Positions 35,457 through 44,624 of a stretch of DNA of 64,000 nucleotides are shown piece after piece; the stretch's first letter is position 1; each line of letters starts with the position of its first letter. This stretch comes from Laceyella putida (GTDB lineage: Bacteria; Bacillota; Bacilli; Thermoactinomycetales; Thermoactinomycetaceae), in the NCBI RefSeq assembly GCF_042665195.1, contig NZ_JBHTBW010000081.1:67860-131859 (forward strand). Direction: 5' to 3'. Both the position numbers and the translations under genes were made by a program. The notes beneath the pieces were generated by a model. That model searched no databases. It had not been told where the DNA came from and saw only the letters and a list, made by a program, of their open reading frames with translations.

Positions 35457-35485
35457 ATAATAACAGTGATGATTATTCGTGTCAA
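35457..35485 (-). promoter_or_regulatory. Strong predicted promoter of the tau operon
   Basis: TTGACA, 17 bases, TATTAT on the minus strand, a near-consensus sigma-A promoter. The transcript would start near 35450 and have a 175-nt leader. The rest of the 35274-35711 gap holds no gene. Confidence 0.75.
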
Positions 35486-35711
35486 TCGTTGAGCTAGGAA
35501 AAAGTTCGTAGGGATTCCCCGTCTGATGCTGATTGGCCGAACACGCCCCAACTTTCCACGTTTTTCCGAAAGTGCAAGACCAACATAAACAACGAAAACA
35601 GGAAAATTCCCGCCCACTCCCACCTTCCACATTCGATGATTTCCCTCTTGACTTTACCGCAACGTGAACCCTTAGGCTCGAGTTGTAACAAACGCAAAGG
35701 AGAGGGTATCG

Positions 35712-36317
35712 ATGAACGCATATGACGAGTGGTACAGGCAACCTGGATATTACTGGGGCACGGCTCCATCGCAACTGGCCCAGCGTCTGATCTCATTGGC
35801 CGGGCAACCCACGGGTAAAAAAGTGGTCGACCTCGGCTCCGGGGAAGGGAAAGAGTGCATTTATTTCGCCAAGCAGGGCCTTCAGGTGACGGGGGTCGAT
35901 TTATCCCGCGTGGGCTTGGCCAAAACCGTGGCCTGGGCAGAAGCGGAGCGGTTGGCCATTCGGACCGTACACGCCGATGTGCGTACCCATCGCCTGACGG
36001 AACCGGTTGATTTGCTCTATTCTTCTGGCACTTTGCAATATCTGTCGCCCGACATCCGAGCTGAACGCTTTCGCCATTTCCAAGAGCAGACGAATGTTGG
36101 CGGCCTCCATGCCATCAATGTCTTCGTTGACAAATCATGGTTGCCCATTCCCCCGGATTGGCAAGCACATGAAAGTTTTTACAAGAGTGGCGAGTTGCTC
36201 TCTTATTACGCCGATTGGGAAATCCTCCATTGCGACGAATTCCTCTTCGATTGCCATTCCAGCGGCGTCCCGCATCGCCATGCGCTACAAGTGATGGTCG
36301 CGAAGAAAATTGTCTGA
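35712..36317 (+). CDS. Class I SAM-dependent methyltransferase (TehB-like)
   Basis: 201 aa; AAAGGAGAGGG precedes ATG. Motif I VVDLGSGEGKECIYFAKQG (about 39-57), motif II VTGVDLS and the post-motif DLLYSSGTLQYL are seen, then a TehB-like C-terminal half. The methyl acceptor is unknown. Stand-alone gene, followed by an inverted repeat (36327-36361). Confidence 0.87.
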   Translation: MNAYDEWYRQPGYYWGTAPSQLAQRLISLAGQPTGKKVVDLGSGEGKECIYFAKQGLQVTGVDLSRVGLAKTVAWAEAERLAIRTVHADVRTHRLTEPVDLLYSSGTLQYLSPDIRAERFRHFQEQTNVGGLHAINVFVDKSWLPIPPDWQAHESFYKSGELLSYYADWEILHCDEFLFDCHSSGVPHRHALQVMVAKKIV

Positions 36318-36326
36318 ACAAAAAAG

Positions 36327-36361
36327 GAGTCCACCACCGTTGCCATCTGCGGTGGACTCTT
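36327..36361 (+). terminator. Inverted repeat after the methyltransferase gene
   Basis: GAGTCCACC and GGTGGACTC arms with only a short T-rich tail, probably a terminator. Confidence 0.55.
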
Positions 36362-36529
36362 CGCCTGTCAGGCGGATTTGGCTCTTTCATCACTGAAATC
36401 CCGATATCGTTTTACACTCTCCGTTTGCCATTGCAAAAATTTCGTCTAAACTAGTCATAGGGTATCGATTCAAGGGAAGACAATATAACGATACCCACCA
36501 TTTCACACACGAAAGATGGCGGCATATTT

Positions 36530-37444
36530 ATGGCAAAACAACCACCGTCCTATAGCAAATGGATCACTTTCACCATATCCGATGAGTGGGCCAACCACAC
36601 GGTCGAAGAAGTGTTGAAGGGACCCCTTCTCCTCTCCGGCCGGATGCTGAACCGCCTCACTCGCGGCAAAGGCATCTTGCTCAATGGGCGAGCGCCCTAT
36701 CTTAAGAAAAAGGTAAAAACGGGCGACCAACTGAAAGTGGCCGTCCGTCCCCAAGAAAAATCGGAGCTCGCTCCGGAACCGGTTCCGTTCGAACTCATCT
36801 ATGAAGATCTCGATCTTATGCTCGTCAATAAACCGGCAGGCGTGGCTGTCCATCCCGTACGGCCCACCGATCGCGGAACCTTGGTCCACGGCATTTTATA
36901 TCACTTGCAAGCTCACGGCGGCGGCGGGGTCGTGAGGCCCGTCCATCGGTTGGACCGCGACACTTCGGGGTTGATCCTGGTCGCGAAAAACGCTTATATG
37001 CATCAACTGCTGGATCGGCAGTTGCGGGAAAAAAGCTTGAAACGCGGCTACCTCGCCCTGATCGGCGCAACTCTCCCCCAAGTTTCCGGCACCATCTCCG
37101 CTCCCATCGGCCGCGATCCGCAGCATCCCACCAGGCGCAGGGTGACGGAGCGCGGCGAACCCGCCCTGACCCATTATCAAGTGTTGAACCAGAGTGACCG
37201 GGGAGCGCTGGTGCAAGTGCAACTGGAAACCGGACGCACCCATCAGATTCGGGTTCATTTCGCCCATCTCGGCGCGCCTCTGATCGGGGATCGACTCTAC
37301 GGCGGACCGGGCCTTTTCATGAAACGGCAAGCCCTTCATTCTGCCGAACTTGCCTTTACCCATCCACTCACCGGTGAGATGATGCGTTTCACCTCGCCGT
37401 TACCTGCCGATATGGAAACGGCCCGGCAACAGATGGGCCTGTAA
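36530..37444 (+). CDS. RluA/RluD-family pseudouridine synthase
   Basis: 304 aa. N-terminal S4-like RNA-binding region (about 15-75, LLLSGRMLNRLTRGKGILLNG), then the catalytic domain with the signature HRLDRDTSGLILVAKN (Asp nucleophile in HRLDRDT) and the ETGRTHQIRVHFAHLGAPLIGDRLYGG end motif. Isomerises uridines in 23S rRNA or tRNA; which sites cannot be told. Stand-alone, with a strong terminator. Confidence 0.93.
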   Translation: MAKQPPSYSKWITFTISDEWANHTVEEVLKGPLLLSGRMLNRLTRGKGILLNGRAPYLKKKVKTGDQLKVAVRPQEKSELAPEPVPFELIYEDLDLMLVNKPAGVAVHPVRPTDRGTLVHGILYHLQAHGGGGVVRPVHRLDRDTSGLILVAKNAYMHQLLDRQLREKSLKRGYLALIGATLPQVSGTISAPIGRDPQHPTRRRVTERGEPALTHYQVLNQSDRGALVQVQLETGRTHQIRVHFAHLGAPLIGDRLYGGPGLFMKRQALHSAELAFTHPLTGEMMRFTSPLPADMETARQQMGL

Positions 37445-37448
37445 TTCG

Positions 37449-37480
37449 CGCCTTCGGAATTTGATCCGAAGGCGTTATTT
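37449..37480 (+). terminator. Intrinsic terminator of the pseudouridine synthase gene
   Basis: CGCCTTCGGA, 6-base loop, TCCGAAGGCG, TTATTT. Confidence 0.85.
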
Positions 37481-37483
37481 CGC

Positions 37484-37786
37484 TCAGATCATTTTCAACA
37501 AAGCCTCCCGTCCAGTCATGCCAGCGGTAATGCCATATTCTTCCGCCGTATGGGTCACCGACTCCAATGGCGCTTCCAACAACTGTTCCAATGTCCGGAC
37601 TCCCACCGCGCGCGCCGCAATGATCTCCCGATCGCGCAACCGCTCATTCAGAAGCCCCACATCCAAAGCTCCGCACATGATGTATCCTTTATCCGTCGTG
37701 ATGACGAGCAAGGTCGTTTTGGGCAATTTCACTTCAATCCCCAACACCGCGTGGCCATCAATCTCAAATGGTCTCATCGCAATCAT
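37484..37786 (-). CDS. yunC: DUF1805 (YunC-like) protein
   Basis: 100 aa; GGAGGGGAACTG precedes ATG. The sequence PFEIDGHAVLGIEVKLPKTTLLVITTDKGYIMCGALDV is the DUF1805 pattern (B. subtilis YunC). Conserved Cys39 and the repeated strands suggest a compact beta fold. Together with the next upstream genes it reproduces the yunC-yunD-yunE-yunF block of Bacillus. Function unknown. Confidence 0.87.
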   Translation of the reverse strand: MIAMRPFEIDGHAVLGIEVKLPKTTLLVITTDKGYIMCGALDVGLLNERLRDREIIAARAVGVRTLEQLLEAPLESVTHTAEEYGITAGMTGREALLKMI

Positions 37787-37863
37787 CAGTTCCCCTCCTC
37801 CACATCAGTCATTAACAACATATGTGCGAATGCCCAAAAAAGTGAGGGGAGGGAAAACTTATT

Positions 37864-37898
37864 AAAAAAAGCGGGCATTCTCTCATCGAGAAACCCGC
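37864..37898 (-). terminator. Intrinsic terminator of the DUF6154-like gene
   Basis: Minus strand GCGGG-TTTCTC and GAGAA-CCCGC stem followed by TTTTTTT. Confidence 0.8.
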
Positions 37899-37929
37899 CT
37901 GCTGGCGACACGTTGTGTCATTTTCTGTT

Positions 37930-38187
37930 TCAGTGTATATGTGAAGAGGATGGCACTGCGCGAAACGGTGGGATTTTCCCATCTTGAATCATCTTCATCT
38001 TTAACATTTCCACCAGGTAAACACCCATCATCTGAACCACTTCGTCATCCGACATCTGCTCAATCAATTTCAATACATGCTCCCGTGACTGTTCTTCCAA
38101 GATGCTGAGCACAATGGCCACCGCATCATCTTCATCGTCATTCAACTGGTCTCGATATAACGAGTAAACTTCATCTACAAAACTCAT
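37930..38187 (-). CDS. Small acidic helical protein (possibly DUF6154)
   Basis: 85 aa; AAGGAGGATAGC precedes ATG. Rich in Asp, Glu and Met (LNDDEDDAVAIVLSILEEQSREHVLKLI), wholly helical in appearance, no membrane segment. Size, the repeat of SREH/EQ helices and its place beside yunC/yunD resemble the Bacillales DUF6154 family, but I am not certain of that name. Confidence 0.6.
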   Translation of the reverse strand: MSFVDEVYSLYRDQLNDDEDDAVAIVLSILEEQSREHVLKLIEQMSDDEVVQMMGVYLVEMLKMKMIQDGKIPPFRAVPSSSHIH

Positions 38188-38286
38188 CGCGGCTATCCTC
38201 CTTATCCCTATTGTAGCGGAGAACTTGTCTTTTTTCGATACCCATCCTCGCCCTTTACAATAAATGGTGTTCCGTTCGGTGATCCG

Positions 38287-39723
38287 CTATACCGACTTCC
38301 AGCGTTTCTCTTCACATCGTGGCAAAGCGCCGGGCGCTTGCAACTGTTTTGCCAGCAGGTCCCGCAAAAACTCCGGCAAGTAATACTTTTGTACTTTCCC
38401 CTCTTTTAACCCTAGATAACCAATTCCAAAAGTAAACATATCGATCGTACCCAACCGAATCTCCTGTTCCTCTTCCAAACGCGCATCGCCCATCTTGATT
38501 TCCTTGACCCGTTGAAACGGCGGAGCGGCCGGATCATAGATCACTTCCACTCCCGATACACTGACCGTCCCCAACACTTCCCCCCGAAACCCGAAGCCGC
38601 GAATCGGCAAGGTGGCAAACTCATCGAGGAGCGCCTCCTCCAAGGTTCGGCGTATCTCTTTACCTTTGATCGTCATCAGGACCGGATTGATCGGATGGGG
38701 GCACACCGCGTGCAACCGCTGGCGGGTCACCGCCCCCGCGGGAATGTCAGCCAACAATTGGCCATTGTTGACCAGCCCGATCTCCGCACCGACCCAGTCA
38801 CGCAGCGCATCAGCCAACAAGTTGGAGAGCGGACTCTCCCGGTACCAATCCACCCGCAAGGAGCGGGACAGGGTAATAATCGGTTGCGCCATGTTTTCTT
38901 GGGCTTCTTCCCGATAATGGTCAATCATCTCTTGCATGGCGCGCGCTTCTTGGCGTTCCTCAAGCGAATAGACTTGTCCATGAATCGCTGTCACCCGGCG
39001 TGTGTCCGGGTCTGCCACAATCTCGATGTGACCCAGGTATTGCCCGTGTTTGCCCGCACCCGCAAGCCAAGTGTCTCCCACCTGCTCCAACTCTTCCAGC
39101 AAGTGGTGCGTATGGGCCCCGATAATCAGGTCGATCCCGGGCACTTCCTTCGCCAACAACCGGTCATTCATCAGGCCAAGATGGGATAAAACCACAATCA
39201 AGTCCACTTCTTCGCGCAACCGATTCACATGTTCCGCCAAGACGGGAAAAGGATCCCGCACATCCCAACCCATCAACTCATACACGGTTTCATACGGAAT
39301 GGTCGCCGCAAGAAAGCCGATCCGCAGCGGGCCTAGCTGGACATGGGAATATGGCGCGATCCAGGCGGGTTGGGCCAAACGCTTCACTTCATACACATTG
39401 CTGCTCAGCACTTGAAACGCCGCATTCCGATATACCTCCGCCAATTGGTCCCGGGAAAAGGTGAGCAACTCATTATTGCCCAACGTCACGAAATCATAGC
39501 CCATCTGTTCGAGGATTTGCCGGTTTACCCGGCCATTCGTTCCTTCCGTCTCCATCCGGACCCGATCCATATGGTCCCCGATATCCAACAGCAAAGACGG
39601 TTCATTCCGTTTATGCCACTCCGTGCGCAACTCCTCAATCAAAGGCACCATCTTGGCGGCTTGATCCAAGTGACTATGTAAATCGTTTGTATGTAAAAGA
39701 TGAATGCGATCCTCTCGTTGCAC
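38287..39723 (-). CDS. yunD: Metallophosphoesterase/5'-nucleotidase-type protein (YunD-like)
   Basis: 478 aa; GTG start with AAAGGAGGGGAGC. N-terminal calcineurin-like domain with the metal motifs LHTNDLHSH, GDHMDR, GNNE, LSHLG and GAHTHH (about 10-200), followed by a 5'-nucleotidase C-terminal domain (from about 280). Unlike secreted UshA-type enzymes it has no signal peptide, as with B. subtilis YunD, so it works inside the cell. Nucleotide substrate undefined. Confidence 0.9.
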   Translation of the reverse strand: MQREDRIHLLHTNDLHSHLDQAAKMVPLIEELRTEWHKRNEPSLLLDIGDHMDRVRMETEGTNGRVNRQILEQMGYDFVTLGNNELLTFSRDQLAEVYRNAAFQVLSSNVYEVKRLAQPAWIAPYSHVQLGPLRIGFLAATIPYETVYELMGWDVRDPFPVLAEHVNRLREEVDLIVVLSHLGLMNDRLLAKEVPGIDLIIGAHTHHLLEELEQVGDTWLAGAGKHGQYLGHIEIVADPDTRRVTAIHGQVYSLEERQEARAMQEMIDHYREEAQENMAQPIITLSRSLRVDWYRESPLSNLLADALRDWVGAEIGLVNNGQLLADIPAGAVTRQRLHAVCPHPINPVLMTIKGKEIRRTLEEALLDEFATLPIRGFGFRGEVLGTVSVSGVEVIYDPAAPPFQRVKEIKMGDARLEEEQEIRLGTIDMFTFGIGYLGLKEGKVQKYYLPEFLRDLLAKQLQAPGALPRCEEKRWKSV

Positions 39724-39736
39724 ACGCTCCCCTCCT

Positions 39737-40558
39737 TTAAATCAGATTGAGTCCATCCATAATCATGCGCACAGCCGTCACGAGAATGGCGATGCGCAAC
39801 AGGTTCAACAAAGCGCGACTGCTCAGCTTAGACGAAATCCAAGCCCCGATCTTGCCGCCAACCCATGCTCCCGGCGCCAACACCAACGCCGAGATCCAAT
39901 GGATATTGCCTTGGACAACATGCGTCACGCTGGCCACGATCGAGGAGAGAAAGATGATCAGCATGGAAGTGGCCGTTGCCACATGTGGCGGAAAACGGAA
40001 CAACAAGATCATCATCGGTACCAAAAGCGAACCGCCGCCAATTCCAAACAGCCCCGAAATCACGCCGACCAAAAAAGAGAGTCCCAGGGCCGTCAAGCGA
40101 TGATATCCATACTCATGCACGGTGCCGGCGGCATCGGTGAAGGTTCTCATCACATCCAACCGCACCTTGCGGGTCGCGCCTTTCTCCTTGACGCGCAACA
40201 GCCATGACACAAATATCATCAGGCAACCGAAGGCAACGAAAAACGAATCGGATTGGAACAGGCGGGTTAAGCTGGCCCCCACCATGGCCCCCGGCCCGCA
40301 CGCGAGAAAGAAGGTAAACCCGCTTTTCACATCCACCCGTTTCTGCTTAAGAAACGACAAAGTGGAGCTGAGTGCCGTCAATACGATCAACAACAGAGAA
40401 GTTCCCACGGCAACGGAAGGCGTTATTCCTTGAAAAGAGGGATGGAACCCCGCCAGATAGAGTAGCGCGGGCACAATGATAATCCCCCCGCCCAATCCGA
40501 CCAAACTTCCTACCGTTCCAGCCAAAAAACCCACAACAAACAGCAGAATCCATTCCAT
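39737..40558 (-). CDS. yunE: TauE/SafE-family membrane transporter (YunE-like)
   Basis: 273 aa with about eight helices and the duplicated TauE/SafE motif: GSLVGLGGGIIIVPALL in the first half and SGLFGIGGGSLLVPMMIL in the second. The family exports sulfite or sulfonates or imports small organic anions. It lies between yunD and yunF as in Bacillus. A link with the nearby tau genes is tempting, since TauD releases sulfite, but position in the conserved yun block argues against a special tie. Confidence 0.9.
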   Translation of the reverse strand: MEWILLFVVGFLAGTVGSLVGLGGGIIIVPALLYLAGFHPSFQGITPSVAVGTSLLLIVLTALSSTLSFLKQKRVDVKSGFTFFLACGPGAMVGASLTRLFQSDSFFVAFGCLMIFVSWLLRVKEKGATRKVRLDVMRTFTDAAGTVHEYGYHRLTALGLSFLVGVISGLFGIGGGSLLVPMMILLFRFPPHVATATSMLIIFLSSIVASVTHVVQGNIHWISALVLAPGAWVGGKIGAWISSKLSSRALLNLLRIAILVTAVRMIMDGLNLI

Positions 40559-40582
40559 CGCGCAATCAACATCCCATCCGTA

Positions 40583-41446
40583 CTAGAAAATATCCAATTG
40601 GCGCGGCGCCAATCCTTCAAATTCGATATCCAACAGCCGCATCATCATTTTGGCACTGTCGACCGCATCCCCTTGCGAGTTATTGTTAAACAACAACGTG
40701 ACCCGCCGCACTTGCTGTTCCAACTGCCGCACATGGGAGACCCACTCTTCCAGTTCCGCCTCCGAATATCGATAGGCGTAGCGGACATCGCGCCAGTTGG
40801 GTTGCCCCGTGTTATTCCACCCGGCGACATTTCGCCCATGGAAGCGGACAAGCGCTTGTGCCGGATGTGTAGTCGCCAACACCAAGGGGACCGACCCTTC
40901 CCCTGCCTGAGGTTCATCACATATCACATGAATGCATTTTTCCTGTTCCAAGAATTGAAGTGTTTTGTCACGAAATTCTGGGCGAAACCAGCTTTGATTG
41001 CGGAACTCAACCGCCACCGGCACATCGCGAAACGCTTCGCGCACCCGCCGGATATACTTCACATGCTTCTGCGAACAATCGTACCATGGCGGAAATTGAA
41101 ACAATACCGCCTCCAGCTTGTCCGCCCGCCGCATCGGCGCGAGCGACGCCAGCATATTCTCCACCAGCTCCTGCCACGGGCGCACCGGCGCTTTCTCCAA
41201 GCGACCATGTCCGGTCAACTCCCGATACGCCTTCACTACAAACCGAAAACTCTCCGGTGTGTCATCAACCCAGCGCTCCATCCGCTCCACAGGCGCAATC
41301 GCATAAAAGGTGCTGTCCACTTCCACCACCGGGAAATGACCCGCGTAGATGGCCAATTTCTCTTTCGCTTGCGTTCCCGGCGGATACAGATCATGATCAC
41401 CCCAGCCGCACACCCCGATTTGAATAGGGTTTTCGTTTGAGCTCAT
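40583..41446 (-). CDS. yunF: DUF72-family protein (YunF-like)
   Basis: 287 aa TIM-barrel-like protein. DUF72 features: IGVCGWGDHDLYPPGTQAKEKLAIYAGHFPVVEVDSTFYA start region (IGVCGWGDH quoted), FQFPPWYDCSQKHV, VAVEFRNQSWF and the terminal LFNNNSQGDAVDSA. Role unknown; the family is widespread. RBS spacing is poor, so the start may differ slightly. Confidence 0.9.
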   Translation of the reverse strand: MSSNENPIQIGVCGWGDHDLYPPGTQAKEKLAIYAGHFPVVEVDSTFYAIAPVERMERWVDDTPESFRFVVKAYRELTGHGRLEKAPVRPWQELVENMLASLAPMRRADKLEAVLFQFPPWYDCSQKHVKYIRRVREAFRDVPVAVEFRNQSWFRPEFRDKTLQFLEQEKCIHVICDEPQAGEGSVPLVLATTHPAQALVRFHGRNVAGWNNTGQPNWRDVRYAYRYSEAELEEWVSHVRQLEQQVRRVTLLFNNNSQGDAVDSAKMMMRLLDIEFEGLAPRQLDIF

Positions 41447-41885
41447 CTTTCTGTTTCAACCTCTCTTGCAAGGGTATTGAGTTTATTCTATCACTTGTTC
41501 GATATGAAAAAAACGGATTCTGCAACTGACCATTTTATCATCTTAATTATGAATTGATTAAACAGCCTAAACGGATAGGTGGCTTTTCTACTTGGGTTGT
41601 CCCGGGAACCTCCTTGGACATTTTGTTATCCAAGACGGCCATCACCCGATATTCCCGGTTAAAGGGATAAGGTTCATATTACAACCAGCTTGTCCTGTTT
41701 GATGAAAACTCGACCCTCATGAATTAGCAGGACTTATTCAATTGCCCCATATCGTCAAAAAACAAAAAGCAGAGGAAAAACTCCCCTGCCTCGCCACTAG
41801 TGATATAAAGTTATACACGGGCATCTCATTGATAAAGAAAAAATAAAAGAACATAAAGATACGTTCCCATCATAATCAACTGATT
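41447..41885. other. 439-base intergenic region
   Basis: Apart from the terminator at 41755-41795 I see no coding frame, RNA or repeat. Moderately AT-rich. Confidence 0.5.
41755..41795 (-). terminator. Terminator downstream of the cyclase-family gene
   Basis: Minus strand GCAGGGGA and TCCTCTGC stem, then TTTTTGTTTTTT. Confidence 0.75.
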
Positions 41886-42707
41886 TTAAATCTCTTCGTC
41901 AATAATCGCAACCACCCGACTCCAACCCGCACTGGCTTCCGCGATATTCACAGGAAACGCGGATACTTTGAACCCATGGGAGATTGGAATGAGATCAAGG
42001 TTGCACAACTTTTCAATCTGGCAATACTCTCTTGTCCGACCAACCAAATGAGCTTCCCAGAATTGAACTTTTCCCGCTTTGGCTTCTGCCGCCATCTGAT
42101 CCAAAGGACGATCAATGCCCCAAGCGTCAATTCCAATCAATTTGACCCCTTGATCAAGTAGCCACTCAACCGCTTCTTTGGTTAACCCCGGCTGTTTAAA
42201 CGCGTATCCAGGCGTACCAAAATGCTTGGATGCTCCAGTGTGCACCAAGACAATATCAAAAGGCTTGAGCGTATAGTCAATACGATCTAATTCCTTTTGC
42301 AAATCCCTTTCCGTGATTCCTTCGCCTGCTGACTTATGAGTCATATTGAAGACGACGCCATCACCATAACACCAATGAAGGGGAACCTGATCAATGGTTC
42401 GAGCGGGTTGTCCATTCGTCGTCGGTCCATAGTGATAAGGGGCGTCAACATGTGTTCCGGCATGTGTGGAAAGTGTAACCGTTTCCGTTGCCCATCCCTC
42501 TTGATTGGGAAAATACGTTTTATCAATGCCTAAGATTTCAACCTGACGCGCTCCATCCTGATGGTCATGATACTCAATCCGATGGGGGTTCAATTCAAAG
42601 GATGTTGTCGCATTACTCAATCGATCACTTAAATCAATCAAAGTCAAGCGTTTCCCATTGCTTATCATCTGATCTATTGGGCTAATTCGTCCACTTCTTC
42701 CGCTCAT
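41886..42707 (-). CDS. Cyclase-family (KynB-like) metal hydrolase
   Basis: 273 aa; AGGGGGGACAATC precedes ATG. The metal motif HAGTHVDAPYH (H-x-G-T-H-x-D-x-P-x-H) is intact, as are the ending ISHGFKVSAFPVNIAEASA and GIDAWGIDRP. Family members hydrolyse N-formylkynurenine, isatin or similar amides. No kyn genes lie nearby, so the substrate is open. The neighbouring amine/L-amino-acid oxidase could supply an aromatic product, which is speculation. Confidence 0.88.
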   Translation of the reverse strand: MSGRSGRISPIDQMISNGKRLTLIDLSDRLSNATTSFELNPHRIEYHDHQDGARQVEILGIDKTYFPNQEGWATETVTLSTHAGTHVDAPYHYGPTTNGQPARTIDQVPLHWCYGDGVVFNMTHKSAGEGITERDLQKELDRIDYTLKPFDIVLVHTGASKHFGTPGYAFKQPGLTKEAVEWLLDQGVKLIGIDAWGIDRPLDQMAAEAKAGKVQFWEAHLVGRTREYCQIEKLCNLDLIPISHGFKVSAFPVNIAEASAGWSRVVAIIDEEI

Positions 42708-43067
42708 GATTGTCCCCCCTGGTTACTTGACTGTCGTTTGATGCAACCGCTTGTAAAATGGCTTTAATCCAACATCCGTTGCAATATTCGTATTTTAATA
42801 ATGCTCTATCAAACAATTATTAACACTTGGGTAAATAAGCCGTTCCCGTTCTATCCGCTGTTTTTCCTTTGACAAAATGTTTGTGGTCATGATAAGTATA
42901 GCCTCCAGAATAACCTTACCTCTTATAAAATGAAGTTAAAGTTATTTTATAAGAGGCAATACTATAACTCAATCGAATTTTTTATTTATTTTTTCTGGAT
43001 AATATTATTTAATCCAATACAACAAGAAATGGAAGTTAAAAGATCAAAACCGCTTGATATTGGCGGT
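42708..43067. other. AT-rich intergenic region with 13-bp inverted repeat
   Basis: The only structure is CCTCTTATAAAAT (42919-42931) and its perfect complement (42944-42956), separated by 12 bases. It could be the terminator of the oxidase gene or a regulator-binding palindrome. No gene seen. Confidence 0.45.
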
Positions 43068-44516
43068 TCATTTCGGTAAATCATTCACTTCACAAGCCAC
43101 CCGTATGCCAGATGCGATGGCTCCTTGAATCCAACTTCGATCCGTTGAAGCATGTTCACCCGCAAAATGAACCCTTCCTTCGGGGGAAAGAATGGAAGGA
43201 TACAATTCCACTTCTTGCTCCGGTTTGAAAAGCGCAAAAGAACCCGCGGAATATGGCTGTTGAACCCAACTGTGGACCGCTCCGGCAACATAATTTTGAA
43301 TAATCCCGTCATCATGGATTTTTGCCAAATCTCTCAAGCCATACTCAATTTGTGCTTCCTGGGTCATTTTATCCCAAACTTGTGCATCATCTTCCCATGT
43401 ATAGCTGGCCAAAACAACCCCGCACTTTTCACCGAATCCATGGCTTGGATAGTATGTCTGTTTAACCGGAAGATCAGAAATCGTCTGTCCCCCGTACATG
43501 CCTTCTCTTTCCCAAAATCGGTTTTTAAACTGAATGCCCATTTTTACAGATGGCACATAATGAAGTTCACGAATCGCTTTCCACTTGTTAAGCGAAAAAG
43601 AATGGTACGGTTCCACTTCAACAAAACGCAACACCGAAAAGGGGATCGTGATGATGGCAATATCCCCGGTGATTTCAAATGGTTTCGCCGTTTGGGTATG
43701 AACAGAGCGGATGATCACTTTATTGTCATGCTGTATTATTTTTCTGACCTCTTGTTGAAATAAAATATCTTCTTTTAACTGAGGGAGAAAGGCTCTTGGC
43801 AAGCGATCAAAACCACCTGTTATCTCGTAGAAGCGCATATGGGGATTTAAAAAAATGACAAACTGCCTGAATATATCCAAAAATGATAATTCCGATAACC
43901 CTTCCGTTGCCGTAAGCATTTTGGCCAGTTCAATCGCACGTAAATCGCCAAAAGGGTTGTGACGCAAAAAAGTATCAAGTGAATACTTATTCAATTCTTT
44001 TATGGCCATGCTCCAATTTCTTACAGGATCTTGACTAATAAAGTTGTATAGTGGCTGAAACGCAAAGTTAAGTAACTCAACAAACGTTTTTCCTCGTTCA
44101 TTTTTCGCTAAATTAGCATTTATCATCGCCGGATTCCTCTGATAAGTTTTAAGCCGGGTCTTAATACCATTTACATAAAGGATGTCATTTGGAGTGGAAT
44201 TAAAAAATGGATTGATTGGTAAACCAAATTTGCGAATATACCCTAAAGTTAAATAATGAACACTTGGAATGCGCATGGGTCCGGCTTCGATGTATTGTCC
44301 ATCTGTAAAAGGAGAACGCAATGTCAATACACGTCCACCCACTCTATTTGCCGCTTCAATCATTTTCACTTGATGCCCGGCTTCCTTAAGCAGCGATGCT
44401 GCAACCAATCCGGCCATGCCTGCGCCAACAACGACTATATTTTTAGGTTGCCGTGGCGTGTTCATCCCATTTTGGATAATGGAGACCATTTGATATGGAG
44501 TGAGTTGTAGAGGCAT
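43068..44516 (-). CDS. Flavin amine oxidase / L-amino-acid oxidase-like
   Basis: 482 aa; AAAGGGGAAGAAAA precedes ATG. FAD-binding Rossmann motif VVVGAGMAGLVAASLL (about 29-44) plus EAANRVGGRV, a substrate region (EAGPMRIP) and the C-terminal VHFAGEHAS...GAIASGIRVA FAD contact. This places it in the monoamine oxidase/L-amino-acid oxidase superfamily. No signal peptide is visible, so it is cytoplasmic. More AT-rich than its neighbours, possibly acquired. Substrate unknown. Confidence 0.88.
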   Translation of the reverse strand: MPLQLTPYQMVSIIQNGMNTPRQPKNIVVVGAGMAGLVAASLLKEAGHQVKMIEAANRVGGRVLTLRSPFTDGQYIEAGPMRIPSVHYLTLGYIRKFGLPINPFFNSTPNDILYVNGIKTRLKTYQRNPAMINANLAKNERGKTFVELLNFAFQPLYNFISQDPVRNWSMAIKELNKYSLDTFLRHNPFGDLRAIELAKMLTATEGLSELSFLDIFRQFVIFLNPHMRFYEITGGFDRLPRAFLPQLKEDILFQQEVRKIIQHDNKVIIRSVHTQTAKPFEITGDIAIITIPFSVLRFVEVEPYHSFSLNKWKAIRELHYVPSVKMGIQFKNRFWEREGMYGGQTISDLPVKQTYYPSHGFGEKCGVVLASYTWEDDAQVWDKMTQEAQIEYGLRDLAKIHDDGIIQNYVAGAVHSWVQQPYSAGSFALFKPEQEVELYPSILSPEGRVHFAGEHASTDRSWIQGAIASGIRVACEVNDLPK

Positions 44517-44624
44517 TTTTCTTCCCCTTTATCATAAATTCCATGCTTCATCCTCATTTAGTAACCATCGTATTCAATCAGCATGAACCTTATGTATGGC
44601 AACCTTGCCAGTTCTTCTGAATCA

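Noticed and set aside
40598..41440. 280-codon plus-strand frame opposite the DUF72 gene
   Set aside because: Exact antisense shadow of a well-recognised protein.
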